Below, piece by piece: positions 5,380-11,981 of a stretch of 25,694 nucleotides of DNA. The notes under the pieces are model-generated. The model ran no database searches. It had not been told where the DNA came from and saw only the letters and a program-made list of their open reading frames with translations. Position numbers and translations under genes: made by a program. The stretch is from the IMG/VR virus record IMGVR_UViG_3300035187_002384, positions 1-25,694 of that record. One strand, written 5' to 3'. This DNA comes from a virus. Numbering within the stretch: the first letter of the stretch is position 1; each line of letters starts with the position of its first letter.

Positions 5380-7841
5380 CCGTTTAAAATTGTGTCTATT
5401 AGTTGAATCCTTTGCCCTATCCAGCGCATCACCGGAACAGCCATTGAGTTGCCACAAGCCTTGTACCTCGGCCCATCTGGGCATTGGTCAGCAGGTTTGT
5501 TGCGGTATGGTATTTTTGTCCACCCCCTCGGAAATCCTTGTAAAATTTCCGTTTCAAACGGAGTCAATCTTCGGATAGCACAGCTTCTTTGTGTTGGTTG
5601 ACCTTTATTAGCATTGGATTGCCATACTTCTTGAACCTTTGATAATGCTTCTCGCAATAACCAAGGCCTTTCATCGGATTCCCACAAATCTTGCAAGAGC
5701 CTTTTTGACGATGACTTTTCATATGGCAACTGCGACAAATACGTTCTAAGTTCTGCAATGAGTTGTTTAGGTAATTCCCATCCTTGTGATGCACATCCTT
5801 CGCATCCTGCTTCCCGCAACGATTGCAACAACCACTCGGAATAATCTTCCTTGCGTGATAATGGGCTGTAGATGAACCTACTATCGGAGAATGACGCTGG
5901 TCGTATGCCAAGCCCATACAAATCCGATTGCAGTATTTGCGTTGATTGAAGTGAATTAAATACTCCAAATCCCCATTGGGCAAACGCTTTCTCTCCAATT
6001 TTTTCTCGCAATAGTGACAATGCTTTAATGGTGTTTCTTTCTTGTGCGCCGGCATAATTTAAACCTTTATTCACAAAGGTATGACTAAAAGCGTTACCCT
6101 CCAACACCGCTCCATAATGGTTTACATCAGAAGCCGAAGAACCAATGGTCTGCGATGTATTCTCGTTGACAGTTTGGTTGTAGGTGTCCACGGCAATCGG
6201 TTGGGCAATCTGCTGATCTTGCGCTGCGCTAATCGTAAAGGCTTGCTCTTCTTGACCAAGGTAGCCTTTGCCTCCACCTTCGCATCCACCACGAACTTTG
6301 AATGCTATCGGTTGGGCAATTGCGTGTGGGCCTTTTGCCACAAGCGATGACATTGTTTCTCCTGATTCAATTCTTGGCTCGTATTGTGCATTCTCGCCTT
6401 GATTGAAGGCAGCACGGTCTATGATGGTTGGAGCATAAACCATATTTCCTGTTTCGTTTGAACCGCTTGGGCCTCCATATCCTGTTTTCCATTTGCTTGT
6501 AACGGTCGGGCTTAAATTTCCTCCTGCACAACTGATTTCGCTTGCCTTTCCAACGCCTCCTTCAGCATCGGTGGTAACTTCTTCCCTCTTTTTTCTGCTC
6601 GGTTTAATATCCCTTTGCAGGCTTTCGGACTCAAATAATACCGCTGCGGCAGGTCGCCAGTCTCCAAGGTATCCGATAACAGCGTTTCTATGTTGGGCTT
6701 GTTTAAGGAAATCACCGACCTCGTAAATCCCTGCCATTTCGCTAAAAATGTCGCTATTTGTTTGTCTCGCATAATTTGTAAGTTCTTGTAATAGGGTCAA
6801 AGAAGATAATGTTGCGCTTAACGAGTTCGGGGACGAGTCGCTCAAACGAGCAATGAGCCGACTTATGCTCTCCCCTGCTTGAAAAAAGATAGAGATTTTG
6901 GATTGAATTGTTTCCCTTGTCAAAGTCAATGTGGTGTACAATTTCATCACTTCGTAGAGGTCTTCCAATGCTTTCCTCAACGACTCTTCGGTGAGTGTAG
7001 ATTGGCCTTCCTGATTCAAACCCATCAATAGGTCTTCCAGAGTGAGTTCCTTTTGACTTTTTTCTCCAAGAGGCAAATCCCAATTTTTTTGCACGGGATG
7101 ATGTTTCAGGAATACCTCTACCAAGAGTTCTTGCCAATTCTTGTAGTTGCAGTTTTCCGTAAGAATTCCGAATAACTTCATCCTCCTCATCACTCCATCT
7201 CTTGAGAGGCTTGCTTGATCCGATTTTATTGGCTCTCGCTCGTACAGACTCAACACCTCTATTAAGATGCCGTGCAATATCTCGGTGAGACATTGTGCTA
7301 TAGTTAGAGCGGATGTAATCGTCCTCTCTTTCAGTATAGAATCTACGCTTTGTCCACATACAAAAACTCTTCTTCTTCTTTGTGCTACTCCGAAATATTG
7401 TGCATCAAGGATTTCAACATCACAAATATAGCCAATTTCTTCAAGACCGTCTAAAAATGATTGAAAATCTTTGCCTTGATTGCTACTTATGATGCCTGGT
7501 ACATTCTCCCAAACAATCCATTTTGGCTTTTTTATGTCAATCAAAGACAAAAATGTTAAAGTCAAATTCCCCCTTGGGTCTTCCATCCCCTTCCTAAGAC
7601 CAGCTACGGAAAAAGACTGACAAGGAGTCCCACCAACCAAAAGGTCTATGTGAGAATCCAAAAAGGTTTTGTTTGAAAAAAGTTTAGTCATATCCCCCAA
7701 ATTTGGTACAGTGGGGTATCTGTACTTCAGAACTTCTGAAGGGAAGTGTTCTATTTCGCTGAACCACTGCGCCTCAAATCCGAGGGATTCCCAAGCCACC
7801 GAAGCTGCTTCGATGCCTGAACAAACGCTACCGAACTTCAT
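5376..7841 (-). CDS. dcm: DNA (cytosine-5) methyltransferase with two long inserts
   Basis: An 821-aa cytosine-5 methyltransferase. The SAM motif FGSVCSGIEAAS is at residues 3-14, catalytic PCQS at 73-76, ENVPG at 112-116 and QRRRR at 154-158. The C-terminal RRLTPFETEILQGF is near 763, with KACGNSMAVPVMRWIG near the end. M.HhaI-like enzymes are near 330 aa, so about 450 residues are extra. Residues about 164-389 split VFV(C)G from GYLGDWRPAAAVLF and coincide with an HNH ORF in another frame; residues about 596-760 coincide with a second one. The frame nevertheless stays open throughout. The start lies in a TGATG overlap with the upstream gene. It is probably an orphan anti-restriction enzyme; whether the inserts are tolerated or removed is unknown. 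Confidence 0.88.
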   Translation of the reverse strand: MKFGSVCSGIEAASVAWESLGFEAQWFSEIEHFPSEVLKYRYPTVPNLGDMTKLFSNKTFLDSHIDLLVGGTPCQSFSVAGLRKGMEDPRGNLTLTFLSLIDIKKPKWIVWENVPGIISSNQGKDFQSFLDGLEEIGYICDVEILDAQYFGVAQRRRRVFVCGQSVDSILKERTITSALTIAQCLTEILHGILIEVLSLYEREPIKSDQASLSRDGVMRRMKLFGILTENCNYKNWQELLVEVFLKHHPVQKNWDLPLGEKSQKELTLEDLLMGLNQEGQSTLTEESLRKALEDLYEVMKLYTTLTLTRETIQSKISIFFQAGESISRLIARLSDSSPNSLSATLSSLTLLQELTNYARQTNSDIFSEMAGIYEVGDFLKQAQHRNAVIGYLGDWRPAAAVLFESESLQRDIKPSRKKREEVTTDAEGGVGKASEISCAGGNLSPTVTSKWKTGYGGPSGSNETGNMVYAPTIIDRAAFNQGENAQYEPRIESGETMSSLVAKGPHAIAQPIAFKVRGGCEGGGKGYLGQEEQAFTISAAQDQQIAQPIAVDTYNQTVNENTSQTIGSSASDVNHYGAVLEGNAFSHTFVNKGLNYAGAQERNTIKALSLLREKIGEKAFAQWGFGVFNSLQSTQILQSDLYGLGIRPASFSDSRFIYSPLSRKEDYSEWLLQSLREAGCEGCASQGWELPKQLIAELRTYLSQLPYEKSSSKRLLQDLWESDERPWLLREALSKVQEVWQSNANKGQPTQRSCAIRRLTPFETEILQGFPRGWTKIPYRNKPADQCPDGPRYKACGNSMAVPVMRWIGQRIQLIDTILNG
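5564..6055 (-). CDS. HNH endonuclease nested in dcm (zinc-finger type)
   Basis: A 163-aa ORF in a different frame of the same strand, wholly inside the cytosine methyltransferase gene. It has Cys pairs HCHYC and CNRIC in the first third. CCNRCGKQDAKDVHHKDGN, NNSLQNLERICRSCH follow near residues 75-110 (HNH metal site with flanking zinc-binding Cys), then CKICG and a GLGYCEKHYQRFKKYG tail typical of phage HNH proteins. The quality of the motif rules out a chance shadow. It has its own promoter-like TTG-N20-TACCTTTG 19 bp upstream of the ATG. Probable role: homing endonuclease or free-standing nicking enzyme. The same DNA is read as a recurring segment of the phage methyltransferase in the other frame. 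Confidence 0.8.
   Translation of the reverse strand: MPAHKKETPLKHCHYCEKKLERKRLPNGDLEYLIHFNQRKYCNRICMGLAYDQRHSPIVGSSTAHYHARKIIPSGCCNRCGKQDAKDVHHKDGNYLNNSLQNLERICRSCHMKSHRQKGSCKICGNPMKGLGYCEKHYQRFKKYGNPMLIKVNQHKEAVLSED
6074..6104 (-). promoter_or_regulatory. Promoter for the nested HNH gene
   Basis: The minus strand has TTG (6102-6104), a 20-nt spacer, and TACCTTTG (6074-6081), matching the Bacteroidota -33/-7 arrangement. The -7 box ends 18 bp before the ATG of the zinc-finger HNH gene. It lies within the methyltransferase coding frame. The spacing is identical to the promoter at 20205-20235. Confidence 0.5.
6512..6772 (-). CDS. Small phage protein nested in dcm in a third frame
   Basis: An 86-aa ORF in another frame inside the methyltransferase gene. 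Residues about 38-75 hold TGDLPQRYYLSPKACKGILNRAEKRGKKLPPMLKEAL. I recognise this as a widespread small phage protein family of unknown function, with the recurring core YFLSPKACxGILRRAxKRGKxLP. The same bases in the methyltransferase frame give GYLGDWRPAAAVLFE, which I also remember from phage methyltransferases, so both readings may be conserved. It starts 19 nt before the end of the first HNH ORF. Whether it is translated cannot be told from sequence alone. Confidence 0.5.
   Translation of the reverse strand: MRDKQIATFLAKWQGFTRSVISLNKPNIETLLSDTLETGDLPQRYYLSPKACKGILNRAEKRGKKLPPMLKEALERQAKSVVQEEI
6754..7359 (-). CDS. HNH endonuclease nested in dcm (Myb/SANT-like DNA binding)
   Basis: A 201-aa ORF in another frame inside the methyltransferase gene. 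Two helix-turn-helix repeats are visible: EREDDYIRSNYSTMSHRDIA...ARANKIG (residues 9-46) and WSDEEDEVIRNSYGKL...SRAKKLGF (54-95). A C-terminal HNH site follows, with EIVHHIDFDKGNNSIQNLYLF and HKSAHCSFE (about 138-170). This layout is known from phage homing-type HNH enzymes. Its ATG falls in the codons for VCG of the methyltransferase, exactly at the insertion point. A TATATTTG box at 7423-7430 lies 63 bp upstream but lacks a -33 match. Likely a mobile endonuclease that entered the methyltransferase gene. Confidence 0.8.
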   Translation of the reverse strand: MWTKRRFYTEREDDYIRSNYSTMSHRDIARHLNRGVESVRARANKIGSSKPLKRWSDEEDEVIRNSYGKLQLQELARTLGRGIPETSSRAKKLGFASWRKKSKGTHSGRPIDGFESGRPIYTHRRVVEESIGRPLRSDEIVHHIDFDKGNNSIQNLYLFSSRGEHKSAHCSFERLVPELVKRNIIFFDPITRTYKLCETNK

Positions 7842-8044
7842 CAGCTTACATTTGAATATCCGTTTCTTTTTTGAATCTCTTGTAGCACAACCTGAACCTT
7901 TTCTTTAATAGAATTGACAAGCTCACTATCATCAGAGTTTCGTTCAATAGCCCCTTCTAAATTGGCTAACTCCTGGTCTAATGATATAAGACTAATCCCA
8001 GATAGCCATTTCTTGTATGCGGATTTGCTTGAATTAGTCATCAT
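7841..8044 (-). CDS. Hypothetical small helical protein
   Basis: A 67-aa protein of unknown function that looks all-helical with a heptad-like pattern (SLDQELANLEGAIE...ELVNSIKEKVQVVLQEIQKR), so a short coiled coil is likely. Two adjacent ATGs (8044 and 8041) could start it; an upstream ATG at 8059 would deepen the overlap with the previous gene and is less likely. It ends in a TGATG overlap with the cytosine methyltransferase start, so the two are probably translationally coupled. Confidence 0.6.
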   Translation of the reverse strand: MMTNSSKSAYKKWLSGISLISLDQELANLEGAIERNSDDSELVNSIKEKVQVVLQEIQKRNGYSNVS

Positions 8045-8255
8045 CACCCACCTCCTCATCGTTTTTGCTGAAGATGCTAGATATAACCTCTTGATCGTAT
8101 CCCGATGACATCAACAGCATTTCAAGTAGTGCCTGAATATCTCTGATGTTTAAATCCCAGGCATCTCGCGTGATACTGGATTTACTTAGCCCCATATGAG
8201 GCATATTGACTTCAATAGTCAACTTAGTGTAGTATTTTGATTTCTTTTCTGACAT
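8034..8255 (-). CDS. Hypothetical acidic protein
   Basis: A 73-aa protein that I do not recognise. The first 25 residues form a likely beta strand pair (KYYTKLTIEVNMP), followed by helices (IRDIQALLEMLLMSSGYDQEVISSIF) and a strongly acidic tail (DEEVGDDD). It follows the SSB-like gene by 53 bp and overlaps the next gene by about 8-11 nt. The upstream leader contains two TTTAAAC copies directly before CCAATG. Confidence 0.6.
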   Translation of the reverse strand: MSEKKSKYYTKLTIEVNMPHMGLSKSSITRDAWDLNIRDIQALLEMLLMSSGYDQEVISSIFSKNDEEVGDDD

Positions 8256-8308
8256 TGGTTTAAAGTTTAAATGATATATGAGAAACTTCGTGGAAGGGAA
8301 AGCTTTAT

Positions 8309-8587
8309 TTAGAAGGGGAGGTCATCTGACCCAACAGATGCTTTCGCAGGTGTTGATGCAGGTTTAGACGTTACATTATCCCTCGGCTCAAGTAGTGTGG
8401 CATATGGTTTCCCTGATGCCTTACCGGTGCGGATGCGGATGCGAACCTTTGCGTTCTTATCTGCTTTTTGCATTGCACGATGCATCTCTTCAACAGATAG
8501 TGCTATCGTGTAGCCAACGTGCTGATTGTTGAATTCATCACTGAATACGCTTCCAATGAATTCCAATTGATTTTGATTTGTTTCCAT
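8309..8587 (-). CDS. Candidate phage single-stranded DNA-binding protein
   Basis: A 92-aa protein ending in SDDLPF, which matches the conserved acidic tip of bacterial SSB (DDDIPF), the docking site for partner repair and replication proteins. It is preceded by a Ser/Thr/Pro-rich linker (NVTSKPASTPAKASVG), as in SSB. The body has alternating strands (KVRIRIRTGKASGKPYATLLEP) compatible with a small OB fold, but is shorter than a standard ~110-aa OB domain, and I see no clear family match. Its position 12 bp downstream of the RecB-type exonuclease supports a recombination or replication role. Confidence 0.6.
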   Translation of the reverse strand: METNQNQLEFIGSVFSDEFNNQHVGYTIALSVEEMHRAMQKADKNAKVRIRIRTGKASGKPYATLLEPRDNVTSKPASTPAKASVGSDDLPF

Positions 8588-8599
8588 AAAAAAAAGGGT

Positions 8600-9397
8600 T
8601 TAAAGAGTTTGATGATGTAAAAAAGAGTAGATATCCTTCCCTTCCACGAAGTATTCTACATAAGTCTGAATCGCTTTGTTCATCATATCAACACCAGAGA
8701 GATAGAACTCCTCGCTGATATTTACAATACCAAGGTCATAGCTACCCTTGTCGATAACGATGTAACGAAAGTCTGTGTGATGGACATTGAAGAGCTTGCA
8801 ATATATTGCAGCTTGAGCATTGTAGCCGTACAAGAATGCCGACTTCCTGAATGATTTGATGTCACTTGTTGTTTTAATGTCGTAGACAACTCCATCGTGA
8901 GTGATGATGTCAGCCTTGCCACGAAAGGCAAGCCCCTCTATCAATCCAACTGTTGGGACCTCATGGCTTGACTGTTCGATAATCTGTTGTAGTATTGGGT
9001 TCTTGCGAACAGCCGTCACCATCTTGTCTATCTGCACAGATTCACCCTCTGTTATCAGTATCCTATCTGAGTTCATTTCAGCCTCTTTAAAGGCTTTTGT
9101 TGCTCTGCTTGATACATTTATCACCTCATACATTCCGTTGACTTTATGTGGCTCTAAAATCATTGTATGAGTAATCTTACCGATGCTAAGGGCTGGTGAT
9201 TCCAGTGATGTTCCGTTCAGGTAGTAGTGGTATATCTTTGGGGAATCAGCGAGCATTTTCACTGCTGATGAGGAGAGCGAACTCTTCCCCATATATCCGT
9301 AGTAGAAGTCATCATCAATCATGCTTTCGATGAGTTCTTTTTTGCTGTGTATCGACCCATCTAACAGGATGATACTGTCATTAGATTGTTTTGTCAT
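8600..9397 (-). CDS. PD-(D/E)XK exonuclease, exodeoxyribonuclease VIII-like
   Basis: A 265-aa protein resembling RecE/Exo VIII-type PDDEXK nucleases (DUF3799 group). Early helices include SSSAVKMLADSPKIYHYYL. The conserved IGKITHTMILEP corresponds to the GxxxHxxxLEP helix. The nuclease core is AFRGKADIITHDGVVYDIKTT (Asp...DxK), followed by the YNAQAAIYCKLF helix with the QxxxY motif. It would resect double-stranded ends to give single strands for annealing. The ATG at 9397, 14 bp after the upstream stop, is chosen over one at 9436 that would overlap it. The leader is made of repeated AAACC units. It works plausibly with the SSB-like and annealing-protein candidates. Confidence 0.85.
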   Translation of the reverse strand: MTKQSNDSIILLDGSIHSKKELIESMIDDDFYYGYMGKSSLSSSAVKMLADSPKIYHYYLNGTSLESPALSIGKITHTMILEPHKVNGMYEVINVSSRATKAFKEAEMNSDRILITEGESVQIDKMVTAVRKNPILQQIIEQSSHEVPTVGLIEGLAFRGKADIITHDGVVYDIKTTSDIKSFRKSAFLYGYNAQAAIYCKLFNVHHTDFRYIVIDKGSYDLGIVNISEEFYLSGVDMMNKAIQTYVEYFVEGKDIYSFLHHQTL

Positions 9398-9411
9398 TGG
9401 TTTGGTTTGGT

Positions 9412-10053
9412 TTAGTAAATGTATTTGCCTACCCATTGGGTATGGCCTTTGGGGGTGGTTATACTAACTTGTCTTAGTGGTTTACGATATTCTTCTTCAA
9501 AGCATTTAATCTCACACTCAAAAGCATTCGGCATTTTGGGAAGGTTGAGTGATTGGATTGACTCTCCATAAAACTTATAAAACTTTACTGCATACTCACC
9601 TGAAGTTATTTTTCTATTTTCTTCTGAAAAAATGATAGCTTTGTGTATGGCAGTTTTAAGTTGTTCCTCTGTGTACTTGTACTTCTCTTTGGCTTTGTTG
9701 TAGCCTACAATAAATGATGAAACCTCATAATCAGTAACTCCAACTTTTTTATATGAACTTTTAAATTCCTCAGCCAACTTCTCAACCTCATCTTCAAGTG
9801 GTGGTAACAAGTCTACGCCTTGAAGAGCAGGCGAGTTGTTGAGTGGTAAGTGGGCTATAATTTTCTTACACTTTTTATAATTGAAAACTCTATCATGCTC
9901 AAAATTTTCTATACTTACTTTTTGTTCTACACTATCTGATTTATACACTTTTGTGACTATTCCTTCTTTGAAAAAGAAATAATTACCTTCTTTAATCTCT
10001 GAATCATCTACCACCAATAGGTAGCTGTCTGTTTTAATGATGCTGTGTGTCAT
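9412..10053 (-). CDS. Conserved Bacteroidota phage protein, unknown function
   Basis: A 213-aa protein. The N-terminal part (YLLVVDDSEIKEGNYFF) looks like a small beta barrel. A central KKIIAHLPLNNSPALQGVDLLPP segment (residues about 64-85) is a pattern I remember from proteins in Bacteroidota prophages and phages. The rest is helical (EEQLKTAIHKAIIFSEEN) with a final strand near GHTQWVGKYIY. No catalytic motif is visible. Its start overlaps the upstream stop by 4 nt (ATGA), so it is cotranslated with the 115-aa YEQAL-family protein. Confidence 0.7.
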   Translation of the reverse strand: MTHSIIKTDSYLLVVDDSEIKEGNYFFFKEGIVTKVYKSDSVEQKVSIENFEHDRVFNYKKCKKIIAHLPLNNSPALQGVDLLPPLEDEVEKLAEEFKSSYKKVGVTDYEVSSFIVGYNKAKEKYKYTEEQLKTAIHKAIIFSEENRKITSGEYAVKFYKFYGESIQSLNLPKMPNAFECEIKCFEEEYRKPLRQVSITTPKGHTQWVGKYIY

Positions 10054-10397
10054 AGTTTAACTGGGGTTATAAGTATAATCAATTTATTCAAACAAGCAAG
10101 TTCAGCTTCTTCGTAAGTGTCACAATGGTACACTAAAGAGGATTGAACAACTGGATTGTAATGTCCATCATCAAACTCAATAAAGTGCCTTAACCCGTGT
10201 TTTTCCCTGAACCACCTAAACGCTTGTTGGTAGAGGGGGGCAACAACTTCAAATTTATGCACATTTTTGAAATAGCTGTAATAGCCTTCCGATTCATACA
10301 ACTCAACAGTAGCAGTGTAAAATGAAAAGCATTGCTCATCAAACCCAAGACCTTTGAGTGCAAGGGCTTGTTCATAAGGGATAAATTCGTTTTTCAT
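10050..10397 (-). CDS. YEQAL-family phage protein (paralogue 1)
   Basis: A 115-aa protein with the layout EFIPYEQALALKGLGFDEQCF, then QQAFRWFREKHGLRHFIE, and a C-terminal DTYEEAELACLNKLI. I recognise this family from Bacteroidota phages; its function is unknown. The gene at 11079-11438 has the same three blocks, so this is one of two divergent copies. It is linked by ATGA overlaps on both sides. The leader ATAAACCCAACCC is also the 3' end of the upstream Ala/Tyr-rich gene. Confidence 0.75.
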   Translation of the reverse strand: MKNEFIPYEQALALKGLGFDEQCFSFYTATVELYESEGYYSYFKNVHKFEVVAPLYQQAFRWFREKHGLRHFIEFDDGHYNPVVQSSLVYHCDTYEEAELACLNKLIILITPVKL

Positions 10398-10879
10398 AAT
10401 TGGGTTGGGTTTATAATTGAATTAACTTTTTGGATGATAAGGTCGCCAATGTACTTTCGGCAAATGTCAGCTGTTTGCAATCGATTTTCGATAGCGGCAG
10501 CGGCATCGGCATCGTAATAGGCATCGGCAGCGGCAGCGGCATAGGCAGCATAGGCATAGGCAGCGGCATAGGCAGCGGCATAGGCAGCGGCATAGGCAGC
10601 ATCTAACTCCTCGCGTGTTGCCCTGCCTTCGCCAAAAGCAATCGCGGTGTCAACTGCTTTAATGCTTCTATCGTCCTTCAATAAGTGCCTAACGGTGTTG
10701 GCGCAGTGCCCTTTTGCAAGGGTTAATGGTTGCAGTCCAATATCGCATTTGGATGCGAGCCACAACAACCAATCGCCGCGGTGGCAGGTAGCGACAACCT
10801 CTTCGACTGTTTTACTTTCTGCCCACTCAATTGCATCGGAGCAGGCGTTAATGGATTTTAGATATTCGGTAAATGTCAT
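10394..10879 (-). CDS. GDWLLWLA-family protein with Ala/Tyr repeat (annotated elsewhere as putative immunity protein)
   Basis: A 161-aa protein. The first ~90 residues hold ACSDAIEWAESKTVEEV, GDWLLWLASKCDIG, LTLAKGHCANTVRHLL and AVDTAIAFGEGRATREELDAA, a pattern I know from proteins often labelled 'putative immunity protein' without proven function. Residues about 93-130 are a run of Ala, Tyr and Asp built from AAYA units encoded by tandem hexanucleotides, which probably form a long amphipathic helix that can change length by slippage. A short C-terminal domain ends NPTQL, whose codons double as the next gene's leader. The gene at 13057-13683 is a distant relative. Confidence 0.75.
   Translation of the reverse strand: MTFTEYLKSINACSDAIEWAESKTVEEVVATCHRGDWLLWLASKCDIGLQPLTLAKGHCANTVRHLLKDDRSIKAVDTAIAFGEGRATREELDAAYAAAYAAAYAAAYAYAAYAAAAADAYYDADAAAAIENRLQTADICRKYIGDLIIQKVNSIINPTQL
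10505..10605. repeat. GGCAGC/GGCATA hexanucleotide microsatellite
   Basis: About 100 bp of near-perfect 6-12-bp repeats (plus strand GGCAGCGGCATA and variants) encoding the Ala/Tyr helix of the 161-aa protein. All units are multiples of 3, so gain or loss keeps the frame. It is GC-richer than its surroundings. Confidence 0.9.
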
Positions 10880-11082
10880 AATTGGGTTGGGATTAAGGTT
10901 GAATTTAGTTCTTGAAGTTTATCATAGATGATGATGAGGTCGCTTGCGCTGAGCCATCCATCCCCTTGCTTGGGGTCGAAATAATACTCTCCGTTATCGG
11001 ATTGGATGAACATCCCTATAAACTTCCCCATAAAATTAGCCTCGAGTACATAGGGGTTTTCAGTTGGAGTGCAGGTAATCAT
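10876..11082 (-). CDS. Hypothetical small protein
   Basis: A 68-aa protein with no family I recognise. It has an aromatic, strand-rich first half (FMGKFIGMFIQSDNGEYYFDP), then SASDLIIIYDKLQELN, which is likely one helix. It starts and ends in 4-nt overlaps with its neighbours. Its last five residues, IPTQL, are nearly the same as the NPTQL end of the next gene, because both junctions contain the same leader CCCAACCCAATTATGA. Confidence 0.6.
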   Translation of the reverse strand: MITCTPTENPYVLEANFMGKFIGMFIQSDNGEYYFDPKQGDGWLSASDLIIIYDKLQELNSTLIPTQL

Positions 11083-11438
11083 AGTTTTATAAGTTCAATA
11101 AGTTTATTAAGACAGGCAGATTCTGCTTCTTCGTAGGTATGAAAGTATGCCGCATACTGAGTGCTAGTATGTTCACCTGATAATACCCAACAAAATGTAG
11201 ATTTATTACCTAACTCCATTGTTATCCAAGAGTACAATCCATACTTCTCTCTAAAAAATCTGAATGCCTGTTGTTTAAGTGGTGCTATAACAGTATGCCC
11301 CCCTCGTGCATGATGAACTTTGCAATCACAGACTGTAAATTCTTTAGTCGCATGGTAGTAAGCCCCTAAGTAAGGTTCATCAAAACCGAGTTCTTTAAGA
11401 ATCAAGGCTTGTTCGTATGTTACAAACTCTTGTGTCAT
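11079..11438 (-). CDS. YEQAL-family phage protein (paralogue 2)
   Basis: A 119-aa protein with EFVTYEQALILKELGFDEPYL, KQQAFRFFREKYGLYSW and a C-terminal HTYEEAESACLNKLIEL block, matching the 115-aa protein encoded 0.7 kb downstream. The middle differs and contains a Cys/His cluster (CDCKVHHARGGH). The function is unknown. Two diverged copies separated by two other genes suggest an old tandem duplication, or acquisition from related phages. It overlaps both neighbours by 4 nt. Confidence 0.75.
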   Translation of the reverse strand: MTQEFVTYEQALILKELGFDEPYLGAYYHATKEFTVCDCKVHHARGGHTVIAPLKQQAFRFFREKYGLYSWITMELGNKSTFCWVLSGEHTSTQYAAYFHTYEEAESACLNKLIELIKL

Positions 11439-11734
11439 GGGTAGTGGATATTAGGCTCTCTCTTATCGTACTCGTAGGCTAAGACATCATGGATGAAGTC
11501 ATCTTCGTCTATGTAGTTTTCGATAGCCTCTAAGACTTCTTCAGTCATATCGTGGGTGAATACCTTACCATTCTCGCAGGTTGAGTAAACATCCCCATCT
11601 ATATGCACTTCCATACCCTCAACAGTGTCATTGGTTAAGTCTACATCGGTATCGTCATACTCAATTTCGACATAGAATATTATCATCTCATCCTCGTATT
11701 TCATTGACCTTGATGAATCTATAGTTGTTTTCAT
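11435..11734 (-). CDS. Hypothetical acidic protein
   Basis: A 99-aa, strongly acidic protein (FYVEIEYDDTDVDLTNDTVEGMEV, then ENYIDEDDFIHDVLAYEYD). It has predicted strands then helices; no membrane segment and no recognised family. Such acidic small proteins in phage early regions are sometimes DNA mimics or inhibitors, but nothing here proves that. It overlaps the next gene by 4 nt and follows the upstream gene by 7 bp. Confidence 0.6.
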   Translation of the reverse strand: MKTTIDSSRSMKYEDEMIIFYVEIEYDDTDVDLTNDTVEGMEVHIDGDVYSTCENGKVFTHDMTEEVLEAIENYIDEDDFIHDVLAYEYDKREPNIHYP

Positions 11735-11741
11735 AGTTCAG

Positions 11742-11981
11742 TTATTTAACTCCATCGATTTCGATGGATTTAGGTTTAAACTCTTGCAATAGTGATACGA
11801 TTGAGTCAAAGCGGAGGTCAATAAATCTGTTGATGAAAGAGTTCACATCCTCTCCATACAACTTTGCATCCCAGGTTATAGCAGCAACAGCAATATCTTC
11901 AATGCTATCCCCCTGCACCCAATGGGCGGTAAGCTCCACATCTGTAGAGCCTACCGTAATTTCTATCTGGGTGGTGTTCAT
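11742..11981 (-). CDS. Hypothetical small protein
   Basis: A 79-aa protein without recognised domains. It begins with strands (TQIEITVGSTDVELTAHWVQ) and ends with a helix (FINRFIDLRFDSIVSLLQEF). Its start overlaps the stop of the annealing-protein candidate by 4 nt, so it is probably coexpressed with it. No further role can be read. Confidence 0.55.
   Translation of the reverse strand: MNTTQIEITVGSTDVELTAHWVQGDSIEDIAVAAITWDAKLYGEDVNSFINRFIDLRFDSIVSLLQEFKPKSIEIDGVK

Noticed and set aside
10411-10602. 63-aa ORF MLPMPLPMPL... in the microsatellite
   Set aside because: Out-of-frame reading of the hexanucleotide repeat that encodes Ala/Tyr in the real gene.
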